A stretch of 64,000 nucleotides of DNA, from the NCBI RefSeq assembly GCF_000327385.1, contig NW_008709889.1:474095-538094 (forward strand). The letters run 5' to 3'. Position 1 is the first letter of the stretch; every line of letters begins with the position of its first letter. Position numbers and translations under genes: made by a program. This DNA comes from Lottia gigantea. Lineage: Eukaryota > Mollusca > Gastropoda > Lottiidae. This document shows, one piece after another, positions 1 through 52,700 of this stretch. The notes beneath the pieces were generated by a model, which was not told where the DNA came from, did no database searches, and was given only the letters and a program-made list of their open reading frames with translations.

Positions 1-2190
1 TTTACGACTCTTCGTTTTTAATTAACCCTTTTAAAACCAAATCAGTTTGATCAATGTGATACATATATATAATTAGCATTCTTTAGAAATATAATTTACG
101 ACGTTTTTGAAATGAAAAGGGATTACGAGAAATTTCATTTTCAAGTCACTATAAAGACTTTATCATTTCTGACAGCTGGTGGTGGGCGTATGTTATCTTG
201 CCTGGCAAGCTATCTTTTCCCTTTGAAATTGTTGGCAAATGTAGATTCTACAGCATGTACGAGGAAATCTGAACGCATAGAGAAATAAGTGCCTTAGTTA
301 GGCCTACAATATTTTTGTTTACTTTTCTGTATGCCCTTCTTACCAATTTTATATTTGTATATAGAAAATAAACATTGAATGATAATTCACATTTTGGCAA
401 GGCCTAGCCCTTACAGAAGAGTATGAATAAGAAGGTTTTTGAAAGGTTTGGATCATGTTGAATAGAAAAGAACAGTTTTGTTATTAAGAATACGTCAATT
501 ATTTTTCTCGAGGAATTTTAATGGACATTACATTGGTTTAATATAAAGATTCAATTGTTTCCATTTTGAAAAGAAAAATTTAATGAGAGTAGAACTATTT
601 AAGTAGCGAAAACGTTAAGTGAATTTGTAACTGATTTGTTAGATATGGCACGATGAGTTAAGAAAGACGTTTCTATTGTCACACTGTTTTATATTTTTGA
701 TTAAATTTATAAGCATCAATTTCTTCCCACTCCTTCATCCTGATTTACCGTTTATAACCAAGTTAAAAACCTGGGAATTCCGTGTCGTTTTAACCGGAGT
801 ATATACCGTTAAAATCATTATTTTATCTAAACCTAAATTTACACATATAACTTGCGTATAGGTACGTTTATAATTGGTACATAGTACGGAGATTCTGAAA
901 TATCCTTTTTGAGCGCACTAATATAACATGGTAAACCTACAATAATAACCAATTAATATGCCATTATAGGTCTAGAGGAACCTTGATCTAATGTTATATC
1001 CTAGACTTCTGTTACAATCTGGATCTTTAGTTATAATCAGTGTCGGACGCCAATCTTGTCTATTTTGATATGGATGGCCTAATTTTTTACCGGTTATTCC
1101 AGGTTATACCATAACCTAGTACCGTTATAACCCAAACTTAAATCACGACTGACCGTTAAAGAAACTATAAATACGGTCGCTAGCTAGGACCAATGTAGTA
1201 TAATTGCAATGTGATTACCAGTTGTACCAGATTTATTATATTTTCTCCACGCCGGATCTGACCATTTATCTGTAATTTAAAAACATTTCCTGCTTTTTCC
1301 ATTTTAGTCCACTTTCGTATTAAACTCTGTCCAATCTTTTCCGCCACATACTGGAAACAAGTGTAGAAATTGTCCGGTTAAACATAACTAACGTCAGGGT
1401 TTGGTAACACTTTCCGGAACACTTGATACACATAATCTGGTAAACATGTTTAACATTGACCTATAAAAGTTCATAGTGCGTTGCTCAGAAAGAAAGTTTT
1501 ACGTCATATAGGAAAGATATTGTGTGGGGGTTTTTTTTGGCTACAGAGTTCCTAATTCCAAAAGTACCTTCACATTTCTCTGAAGGCTACTTTGTAGGCT
1601 ATCTATAGCCTATAGGTTACTATTTGCAAACTATAAAATATAAAACTAGGCATATCTGATTTTGATATCCATCTTGAAATCAGATTAAATCTATAGAGGC
1701 CTTCTTTCGGATTCAATATTTGAAATATTCATTATGAATTATTATTTCCCTTTTAAAGAACAATAATAATGTATAATATTATATTACAATAATGTAAACG
1801 GATAGAACTCATTATTAGGTAAATTCGTTTTCTTTTCAATTCTCTGTTTTGAAGGGATCTATCAAGCACATTTCTCTTTGTTCGTTGATTCAAAATACTC
1901 CTTCGATGTCAGCATAAAATTATTATTTCACGAGAACTATTAAAAAATTGGCAATTTAATTGACTGGGTAAAATTGTAGCTCATATCGAGGTTAACCCTT
2001 TAATGGCTGTACTAAATCGTTCGACTGTTTTGAATATTTCGATAATTTATTGAGCGACATTAATGTAATATGGTAATCAAGCAGTACTTCAAAAAAATTC
2101 TTTGATCAATCATTTTGTCCTCCCAAATTTTGCGCGAATTTAAATAAAAATGCTCAATCTATTGCAAGTAGTCCCAACTTGTCAAAATCA
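1..2190. other. Intergenic DNA upstream of the KLF gene
   Basis: I see no convincing exon here; the reading frames are short and low in complexity. An AATAAA at about 367-372 could be the poly(A) signal of a plus-strand gene lying to the left, but nothing else supports that. A cluster of GGTTAT/ATAACC motifs at 1092-1132 is listed as a finding. The rest is AT-rich sequence without recognisable content. Confidence 0.5.
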
Positions 2191-2551
2191 TCCGACCAAT
2201 CAATAGTCATTATTCCTTATATGGTCAATAATAACATGGCTATAGTGTAATTGACAGGGGAATCCCTTTCTATTCTCAAACGTGATTGGCTGAGCGGCGT
2301 TTCGAGGATTCCCTCAATTCATGTTCTGTAATTTGATTGGATGGCGTGATTTCATTCCCACCGCTCGTGGTAGCTGTCATGCATGGCGACTAGTCGAGGT
2401 AATGAAAGGACTGTAAGAGTTGTGGGAGTAAAGAAAATGCTTGAATGAGCAACTTTAGGACATAGTTTTATAAAATTAATGTCGAGGTTTAGTTGACGAA
2501 AGGTTGCCGGCTTGAAAACCGGGTTTGTAGCCAAATTAACTGTGTTTGAAA
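2190..2551 (+). promoter_or_regulatory. Probable promoter and 5' UTR of the KLF6/7-like gene
   Basis: This block directly precedes the KLF start codon and is richer in G+C and CpG than its surroundings. It contains a CCAAT box at 2196-2200 and two inverted ones (ATTGG) at 2285-2289 and 2336-2340. It also has a sequence fitting the kB consensus GGGRNNYYCC (GGGGAATCCC, 2257-2266) and an opposed partial match (GGATTCCC) at about 2307-2314. No TATA box is obvious near a likely start site, as is common for developmental regulators. The transcription start was not located, so the split between promoter and 5' UTR is unknown. Confidence 0.5.
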
Positions 2552-43404
<40,853 letters not shown>

Positions 43405-44491
43405 CTAGTACTAATCAATTTTAGCCAAAATTAACATAATTGACATAATAATCATGCAAGATTTTTCGTGTGGGAGCAACTAACCTTTCTGTTATTCACT
43501 GAGAATAGTTAGGCTAATATTTGTTTCTGGAATGGTCATGAAAATAGACAGACTGTTCTTTGTATACAGAGTGCTGATTAATAATTGCTGCGTGTGTAGT
43601 ACAGAAAGCAGTTTAGTGGCTCCTTGTGCTCTACAGATAGCTGCTGTTGAGATTCTTCTAGATTGTGGTGTTCAGAACACAGACCAGGTGCTCTAAGCTC
43701 CTAATGCAGTGCTGTTAAGAAAGTTGAAAGACAAGTGTCTACTTGACAGAAACACGCACTCTGTTCTAAAATAAAATCAAAAAGACTGTGGAGTTATTAG
43801 AGCTTGTATTTCAAGGCATGAACAATATTGTAACAAGTGCTATCTATTTGTGAACTATTTAAGCTCTAAATTTGATATTATGTTTGTATTCCTCTGGACT
43901 GTGATACTAGTGAGATCTGATTTTGGTATTTGTTCTTGAACCTGTTATAATGCTGATATTTACAATATTCAACTTTGAACTAGCAGATCTGAATAAATTT
44001 TATACTGAAAAAAATAATGATTCAGAGTTGAAATTCTAATATCAATTATCATTTGAGAAAATCAGCAAACGAGCAAAAGATTCAAAGAACATGTCTGATC
44101 TTTTCTTATTTCAATATTGAGAAGGGTGCTAAAAGAATAGTCTTTAATGTGAGATTACACCATAACCAGTGAAGTTTTGAGTGGATGGATTAAGTAATAC
44201 TGGAAGATTCTTAGAATGGAAACCTGTACAGCTGGAATTGTTTGAAAGCTAGATTTTGTGAAACATTCCTATTTACCTCTACTCAATTCAATACCATCTA
44301 TTCAAAACCATCCCAATTTCATATAAAATATGTTACAATAGGCAACAAACAAAAGTGATGTGTTTTTGTGTGATTGTTATTCATTATTTTGTCCTGAGTG
44401 TAATATTTCTAACGTATATGCTCATCATGAATTTTTATGGCATGTTATATTAGAAAACTTTGCCCAGCTTCTATTTCCTTTAACACTCATA

Positions 44492-44813
44492 CAGTGGCAG
44501 CACCAACCTTCCGAGATTGGGGATACAAAAAGGAGGCAGACTGACTCAAGGGTTCTGGGGGGCAACTGTTGAGGCTGAATTCAAAATTTGGCTAATTTTT
44601 GAAGGTGAAATATTCGCAAGCCTCTCATGGGTTCTTTCAAGAAAATTTTAGAAAAAAAGAATTGATTTGGTCCATTCTGACACATATTTTGGGGGAAAAT
44701 TGTAGAAAAAAAGAACAGTTTTTTTTAGATTTGTTAAAAATAATGTGGGGCTACAATTGGAGGTGCAAACCACTTTTCTAGGGGGCTTCCCTCCCTGTAC
44801 CCTGCCGCCACTG
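44492..44813 (+). mobile_element. Family B MITE, most complete copy
   Basis: A 322-bp element starting CAGTGGCAGCACC and ending CTGCCGCCACTG. The ends form 11-bp terminal inverted repeats (CAGTGGCAGCA against CAGTGGCGGCA) with one mismatch. It is non-coding. Related copies lie at 28935-29159 (minus) and 52980-53270 (plus). CAGTGGCGGC-type ends are seen in hAT-like non-autonomous DNA transposons, but no clear 8-bp target duplication is visible, so the superfamily is open. Confidence 0.7.
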
Positions 44814-47800
44814 AAAGTCTCTAATTCCTTGTTATTTTCTAAATTAAAAATTTTATACCCTAAGTGCATCATTAAAAGCCACTGAATTTTTTATATCATT
44901 CTTTAAATATCAAATTTTATGTCATCATAATAATATAAAGGGAATTTGACACCTAATTCTATACATTATATATCTATAGTCATATTTATCTTTTAAAATA
45001 TGGAATTCGAGATATCATCAACCATGAAATTTTTTCAAAAATCCTGCTTTTTTTAGAAGTATATACTTTTGATTCTTTATTTTAGGTCAACATACATCCA
45101 TGTTAATATAAAAAATATAGAATCGGGCTAGAATTACTTATTAATACCAAAACATAATGTATGTGATAGGAAACATAATGCAGAATTTACCAGAAGGATT
45201 TGATGTTAATGAAGGGAGTTCTATATAATACTACATATGATATATTTTATACCTCATTATCCAGCTTTTATATTTTATCATTGCTAGTAATGTTACATTA
45301 AAACATTGTTTATTTTAAAACTTAAAAATTAAACCTAACACCTAACCATCAGCAATTCGTCAAATAAGCAAAACTTTGATATTAAGATGAAGCCAATAGT
45401 TTTTCCTTTTTCCGACATGCTATATTGCCCGTATTTTCATGTGTTTGCTATATTAGAGTATAGTTGTTTAGTTTCTGAGGTATTTTTCTTCTATATTTCA
45501 ATCTTAACTGTGATATTCAATGTTTCTTGCCTGTGTTTTCTTTTCTGTCATTACTGTATTTCAACTTCTGGGAACAAAAGAGTATTGAGGAAACTGTTTC
45601 ACCAAGCATCTATTTTAAAACTTTTATTTCACTTTAAGCTATTTTGCAAATTGTGTTTGCCAAAAACAGGGGTACAAAATTTATCACATTTTTCTGGCTA
45701 GAGCATACATTAGCTATATAGATATATTTGGTTTGGTTAGCACAAAAAAAAAGTAGAAAAGTTGTTTGCTGGTTTGTATTTTATTCCCTGAAAATTCATG
45801 TCTAAAAATTTGCTGCTGAGCTGTTAATTTGAAATGGAGTAAAATGTGTAACATTGACGTACAAATTTTGTGAATAAGATCAATCTATAGCTCTACAGTA
45901 AAGTCATTCCGTTAATTTCACGTTTTTTTTGTATATTCTGTATTTAGTGTAAAGTGTAAAAAATACAAAATAGTTTAAAAGCCAGAAATCAAAACATAAC
46001 CTTGATATTAATACATGGTAGTGTCAGTTTGATAACATGATGTGTATTCTCTAAACACTCTTAGTGCTAGGAAGTCCTACAATCTTTACTTTTAACACGG
46101 TTTCTAGGATATCTGAGACCTTAGGTTGTTTTGAGAATATGTGGCCAGGTTATTATCCAATGGCTTTACCGTTTTTCTTTGCTGGGTCTCTGTAACATTT
46201 AAACTCTGGAAAATCCATCATAACTCTATATAGGTTCTTTATATAAGATTTAAGAACCATATTGGGTGTTCATAGGCTATAAGACCATTCTGTAGGTGTC
46301 AATATGTAAGAGTTACATCTCTAAAGAGATTTTCCTAAGCTCTACAGGTACTAGTTTTGTTGTGAAGGTTTCCAACTGCATGTTTAATGTGTATAAACTT
46401 AAAATATACCTCTTATTTCGGTGTTATCTTTCGTTGTGAACATGTCTTTAACTTTTGACAATTTGTACAGTTTCAAACACATACATGTGATTCTTTTTCA
46501 ACTGTAATTGTTAACTGTGATTGTATTGTAAAGAGGTTATAATTTATATGAAGGTGTGAATTATAAACATCATATCTTACAGATGGTACCCTTAACTAGA
46601 TAATTTACACAACACTGATTGTCAATTTTACTTTGATCATTCAGTATAATTATCATAAAGTTAAGATGTTACCCGCCCAGGAAAACATGGAAATCAGGAA
46701 TACAAGTAATCAGTGCCTTGTTTTTATTATTATTATTGTTGTTGTTAATGAATGTTGATATCTGGCATAAGTGTGTCTGTCAACCGTCATCCCTTTTTGA
46801 ACTATTACCTACATGTATATTTTGACTCTTTGTGACATAAGTATGCTTGGATAATATAGACCATTCACAAATATGAGGTGTTATTTGTTACTGGCTGTAA
46901 TATCATTGCTAGTTTTTTTGTAAATGTTTCTGAATAGATGATACATCTGAAGGGCTGTTGTTTTAACATTTTCATGGTATTTTGGTCCTAATTGTGAAAC
47001 ATCTGACATTTGCTATAAATTTATACAAAAAAATCAAGATTGTCAGTCTAAATCTTTTAAAACACTTTATATTTATTGAAAATGTTAAAATTTAATTGAG
47101 AAATCTTTAAATATAATTTTTTACTCTAAATGCAGTTTAATCAACAGCCCTGATATAAGATATGACAAAAATGGCTAATGGCTAACCCATAAGTATACAT
47201 TTAAAGCTAGGTAATGTTTAAATTTTCAAAGTAGATATTTCATGGGTAGAGTGCAATTTCAACAAACATTTGAATATGTAAAAATTTTTGTTTTCTAAAT
47301 GTGTTATAACAAGTGTTACAGACCATGCATGTATGAGTATGAATTTTTAACAGGTGTCGAACAACTATTGCCCTATAACATTAAATATTTAAAGGTATGA
47401 GAAGCCCAATTTGATGTCTTTACAGCTGATAGGCCTTTGGTGAAATCATATGTACAATTGTCTACTGTGCATTATTTCATTTACTGGCAGATTCACAAAA
47501 CCTGAAAAAAAGGATTGTGACTTGCTGTAATTATACTGAATTAGACTTGCGATATCTTTGAGCTACCATTATTTTTTGGACCATGACAATTTTTTTTCTA
47601 TGTCTTTTTATAGTTTTATACAAGTACTCATATGCTCATTATATATTCCTACTTGATGTCACACAGAGTGATATATAGTATAACATAGAAGAGTTATGTA
47701 TTACATCTGTGGTCATTATTATGTCAAATTGACATCTTGTCATGTCAACATCATGTCAAGATTGTCCATGACTTACATTTTGTCAATTTGTGTTAACCTT

Positions 47801-48334
47801 GGAGAGTTTTCATGATTTCTATCTGTTACATTTCTTTCAAAGGGCAATTTTAAACACAACCCCAAATTCTGTTTCAGTTAGTTTATAATTCACTCTTTAT
47901 CATGCAGTATAATACCACCATTATATAGAAATAACCTTTACATGTAAACTGAGCTTTGATTTTCTCTATATAAAATATTTAACCTGTTTTGAGAACATTC
48001 TCAGTAAAATTATCGCAGAAACATCATTCATTCTTATTCATTTCTTTGTTTTATTGTTATTTTCTTTGATGTTCATTTATTAACAAGTAAAGGGTGGTTT
48101 CAGATGCACAATATGTTCATTAAAAATATTATTATTGTGAAGCATACTGTAGCTTTTATATTTCTGAAGGGCAAAATGTAAACTTGAAGTCACCCTACTT
48201 GACAACATTCGCCTTGTTATTGTTGCTATTATTATTATTATTATTTTGTACTAATATTTTGTATAAAGGGATATAATATATTGTATACAGCTTAATTTAT
48301 ATTGTACATTGTTGTGTATATATTACTCTAAACC

Positions 48335-48340
48335 AATAAA
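48335..48340 (+). terminator. Candidate distal poly(A) signal of the KLF gene
   Basis: AATAAA in the context AACCAATAAAATACAG, downstream of a long plus-strand non-coding stretch and before the convergent minus-strand gene. The position is plausible, but which signal is used cannot be told from sequence. Confidence 0.4.
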
Positions 48341-48378
48341 ATACAGTAACAACAATCTCAACAATCTCAGTTCTGTAT

Positions 48379-48528
48379 GGGGCTGGGTTCAAATGCTTTC
48401 CACCATATAACTTCCACCAGCCCCGACAAATTTTGAGGTGCCTAAAATCTATATCTTTTTGATTCTTTTTTTAAGAATTTTTGTAAATGAGCCTGGGGCT
48501 TAATTCTCACTTGCTGGTGCCCAGCCCC
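48379..48528. repeat. Possible small inverted-repeat element
   Basis: GGGGCTGGG at 48379-48387 and its reverse complement CCCAGCCCC at 48520-48528 bracket about 150 bp that is richer in G+C than its flanks. It has no second copy in the window. It may be a MITE or a chance pair. Confidence 0.3.
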
Positions 48529-49598
48529 CACGGACACTAATGATGGGACTGACATCCACTTAAAATAGGCCTATTATGTGATGCTGCTGAAAGCTGGAAA
48601 GTGTGATAGTCCTAAGTCTAAATTTGTCTCAAGCAGTTGTTTTCTAGTAGTCAACATGAGAGTATTTTCTCTCAATTGCATTCTGTTCCCCCTTCCCTCA
48701 ATGAAATAAGTTTCAGTTATCCTCGGGCTATATCTGGCCTCTCAAGGTGTAACTGATCACAAACAATCATAATGAAACTAGTTTGACAGTATAGCTGGTT
48801 ACAGTACTTCCTGCTGATGGATAAGTGTTGCCACAGAATAGCATGTTATCAATCAATTAGTAAATTCGTTTCTAATCTAAACAAAATAATGTGACAATGC
48901 CTACTGGTTTCAACTACTTTACCTTTTTGTCAATTTACTTTAGTTTCAGACTACCCACCTTTCTACAAAATTAAACAAATTTATAATCCATGGGAGGCAA
49001 CTCTTATAAAGGATAATATACTACAGACAACACTTAACTTTTTAAACAGCTCTATCAGCTTTTATTCCATTTATATCATACCATGGAAATGATTTATTTT
49101 TTCATAGATTAACAGCAAGTAGAAACAATAAACAAAAGTTATTAGAATTTCTATTTTCAAACATCAATAGCTAAAAACTTGCAAGGCATATCTGAGTTGC
49201 TCAACTCAAATACTAATTGGTCTGTTACCATTATTGAAGCAGTGTGATGGATGTCCCAGGTTAAATGGATATGTATATATTCATTATTCAAAAGATTTAT
49301 TGACAAAATATAACAACAAACAAACAAAAATAGATAAATAGATAATAATAGGGTATAAAATACATGTATATACAACTACAAAGAAGTAAAAACAAGTTGT
49401 TTCAAGAAGAACACTATAAAGACCTGTCCTGGTTTCAACCCCTGTTCCTACATCCAGAATCTCTAAATTACTTAAATAATATCATAAGTGTAATTGCAAA
49501 CAAATCATGCATTACAACTTTGTTAGAGTAGTTTTTTTTAAACTATCTCAAGAACTTTCAAAAAAATTATGAAAAGCATCTTTGGCTGCCTTAAGATA
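48529..49598. other. Convergent intergenic DNA
   Basis: No feature was recognised between the end of the KLF transcript and the 3' end of the minus-strand gene. The open frame 49157-49375 (minus) is hydrophobic, Tyr/Leu-rich and likely chance. Confidence 0.5.
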
Positions 49599-49604
49599 TT
49601 TATT
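49599..49604 (-). terminator. Poly(A) signal of the five-exon minus-strand gene
   Basis: AATAAA on the minus strand (TTTATT on plus), 27 bases past the stop codon. Its position supports the proposed gene end and implies a very short 3' UTR. Confidence 0.65.
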
Positions 49605-49630
49605 GGGATGTGTCTGTCATTCAGAAAAGA

Positions 49631-49738
49631 TCAACTGACAACTCGGGTTCCACCTAATCTCATTTTCAACCAGTTATTTGGAGCTCCACAGGTCACTGTA
49701 AATTCTCGAGAGTATGGTCCTTGAACCCTGCCTCTACC
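49631..49738 (-). CDS. Unrecognised five-exon gene, terminal exon
   Basis: It encodes GRGRVQGPYSREFTVTCGAP to GGTRVVS and the TGA stop (TCA at 49631-49633). Acceptor TTTTTCAG. An AATAAA follows 27 bases later. Confidence 0.76.
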   Translation of the reverse strand, partial: GRGRVQGPYSREFTVTCGAPNNWLKMRLGGTRVVS

Positions 49739-52700
49739 CTGAAAAACATAAGAGGGAATATATTATTGAAAGTCACCAAGGCTGATGGGCAGCAACTCTC
49801 TTCAACAACTCTGAAACTATTCAATATTTCTACTTTGACAGGTACGCCTTGCAAGTATGAATTGCTAGTATGAATATTTTTAAATCAACACTGTAATTAG
49901 ACATTTAATCAGCCTTTAATAGGATAGGTTCAATTATCAAATTCCCTGGCAATATCTTTACTACTCACCTTCTTGTCAAAGAGTGGTGTTTGGGTGCTGC
50001 CCAGAGCCCAGTGGATACTTTTAACAGATTTAGTTGGAGAGAATGACCGGCTGATAGGAGTTGGAGTAGGACCAGGAGGTATAATACCTTCACCACTATC
50101 AGTTTTTCTGATATGACTACAAATTAAATAAAATATTCAGGTATCTATATCTGTATAAAATAGATCTTACACAATCAAATCCTAATTCAAATAGCATGAT
50201 ACTTCAAGAAAGCATGAGAGCATAGCAAGATCAGAAATTGTTCAGCAGGGACAAGAGTAATTACCTTAATGAGCAAAAGGGGGAACTAACTTTGACTACA
50301 CTACTTTACAGACTAAAAACAACTATTTACTTACTGATAATAATCTGGCATATCTGAAGATTCTCTGTTAAGGGGTTCATTTTTTAAGAGAGTTTTAGCT
50401 AGAGGTGTATTGGCTACACTACAATACGTTGTTTCAGATTTTGGTTTAATTCTTGGTGTTATTGCAGCGTTACGAAATGATGGTATGTTAGAACCAGAAT
50501 GTCGATACTGAGCTCCAAGTGGTTTGGAGGGATGGTTGATACTGGGTTGCTTCACATCTGGAATTAATTCTGGAATCCTGAAATTAATCATTTGGTTAGC
50601 ATCATTGAAATACCCTCCTAGAACCTGTTATTTCTAAAATGTTCACAGATTTACATGGCATATCATGAAATATTCATACAGTCTAGCAGTAACTGAACTT
50701 TACATTGAAAATACTTAAAAAATCAAAAAATCAGACCATTTCCAACATATAGTTCAGCACTCTCTTCTATAATTAGCATAATCTAAACTAGAATTCATCA
50801 TGTAAACACATTCTGAGTATATCAGTCAGCCATGACCAACCTTATAGCATCTTCGAAACCATACTGTCCCCACATTACCCTGGATGTACAGATAGATTCT
50901 TCTAGATATCTTCCAGGAATCTCTGGGTCAATACGGGGTAGACGATAGGGTGTTGATTTCTTTCCACCTATTTCTGTAATGTCGACTTTTACAACATCTT
51001 GAGATGAAAGTAACGGCAAGCGATGTTTGGACCATCTGAAATATAAATAGAAATTTAAGGCTTATAAAATTTCTAGACCTATTAGACCTTTGGAACATTT
51101 CAATACCATAACTATCCAAAAGTCTGTTTACGTCAAGTTAGATTTGTCTCTGATCTTCTGTTTATAACTGACCGATACTTAAAATATTGTATTTATTATT
51201 CAAAAGATGGCTTATAAAACACTCTTCAATTTAGACAAACTGAAACTGTAATCAGACATGACTGGCTTTCAATCAACCTTTCTTAGTAAAGCTATTGGTC
51301 TGTATAATATTCTATAATAATAATAGTTTATCCTTGATACATTTCCTTAAAGTGCAGCAGTGTGATCAGAGTATAAAGACAAGGATGAAAAATCAATATG
51401 TAACACTAACAGACTAACTGAGATAACCTTAATTCATTCCACTTTTAATACAACTAACAATTCTTTCTTAATAACTAGGTTTAAAGTCAGGGGATCAGAT
51501 ATGATCTTAGTGATATGGACGGGGGATACAAGGGGAGTGGTTTACCACTAACAAAATTCAGGATGAAAGGGGGATTGGAACGGAGTAGGGCTTGTTTGAA
51601 AAAAAAAATGGATTAGAGGTAAGAACGAGTCAGGATAGTTTGGACTGTCGGATAGTCTCTATCACATTCACAAGTAAGTGAGGACAGTCTTACAGACAAC
51701 TGGACAGGGAGACATTTTAAAGCCAGGTGAATGACAAATATTGGATTAAACTATAAAAGTCTATGTTTTATTGCAGATGAACCCTGTTTCTAATGTTGTT
51801 TTGTGATAAGTGTTATGTAAAATAGTGATCTAGCTATTGGAAACCTGAAAAAATGTACTTAAAGTGCTACTGCTGAATTTGTTCGTGGATAGAAGTCATA
51901 AAATAACCTTGGCACACATTTGATTTTATTTAGCCAGAGGACACCTGTCTCCATTCTCCCAATCTGACATTATCAAACCCACATAAAGATTCAATTTCAC
52001 TTGAGGGCAGTTATTGATTTCTCTTTCCTTAGTTTCAGCTTTCACTCATCATTTTAATTTACCTGACCATTCCATTGAAGACCTACTTATCATGCCTATT
52101 GAATCAATTCCTGACTCTGATCTTATCAAACCAAAAACCAAACGATTACAGAGAGAAAGCTACTGGATGGACCAACTCCAAACAGTGGCTCCAAATGGAC
52201 TTAACATCCAGCATGATAATCAAATGATTCCTTTAATCATACAGCTGCCAAAACCTCATCCATCGTCAGTATTACAGTGAATTACAGAACAGATTTCCGA
52301 ATGTATATACCAAACGACTTGTAATTGCCTATAAGCGCAATAAAAACCTTAGTAATTTTCTGGTCCGTGGTAGACTCGATCCCATTGAATCCAATAATAC
52401 TTGACCCCCCCCCCCCCCCTCTCTATTTTCTAGCTCATTAAGTATAATATATTCTAATCCTTATATATAGATGTTTATCTTTTCAGAACCTATTCATACT
52501 CTTTTCTTTTAGAACTGGTAACAAGAAAACTTTCATATCATAGATTTTTGTTTATTGTAGATTACTCGTGGTTGTTTTTTTTTAGCTTAATACTAACTAT
52601 GCTAACTTCACCTTATCTTGTATTGAACATTTATCTCTTATTTGTGACCTTGGCCAGTGCTTTACATAGACTAGTTAATTACAAGACTGTCCATTGGTTC

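Larger units (their letters stand above)
43405..48360 (+). other. 3' UTR and downstream DNA of the KLF gene
   Basis: No further coding exon was found. AATAAA occurs soon after the stop (about 43992) and again at 48335-48340, where it follows a TGTATATA-rich stretch. A UTR of either about 0.6 kb or 4.9 kb is therefore possible, and vertebrate KLF7 is known for a long one. The first 400 bases are less AT-rich than the introns. A family B repeat (44492-44813) sits inside the longer version. The open frame 45387-45701 is Phe/Leu/Cys-rich and probably chance. (ATT)n runs lie at 46724-46747 and 48228-48246. Confidence 0.5.

Noticed and set aside
45387-45701. 104-residue plus-strand open frame
   Set aside because: Hydrophobic Phe/Leu/Cys-rich product from T-rich DNA, no motif, within the likely KLF 3' region; chance length for this composition.
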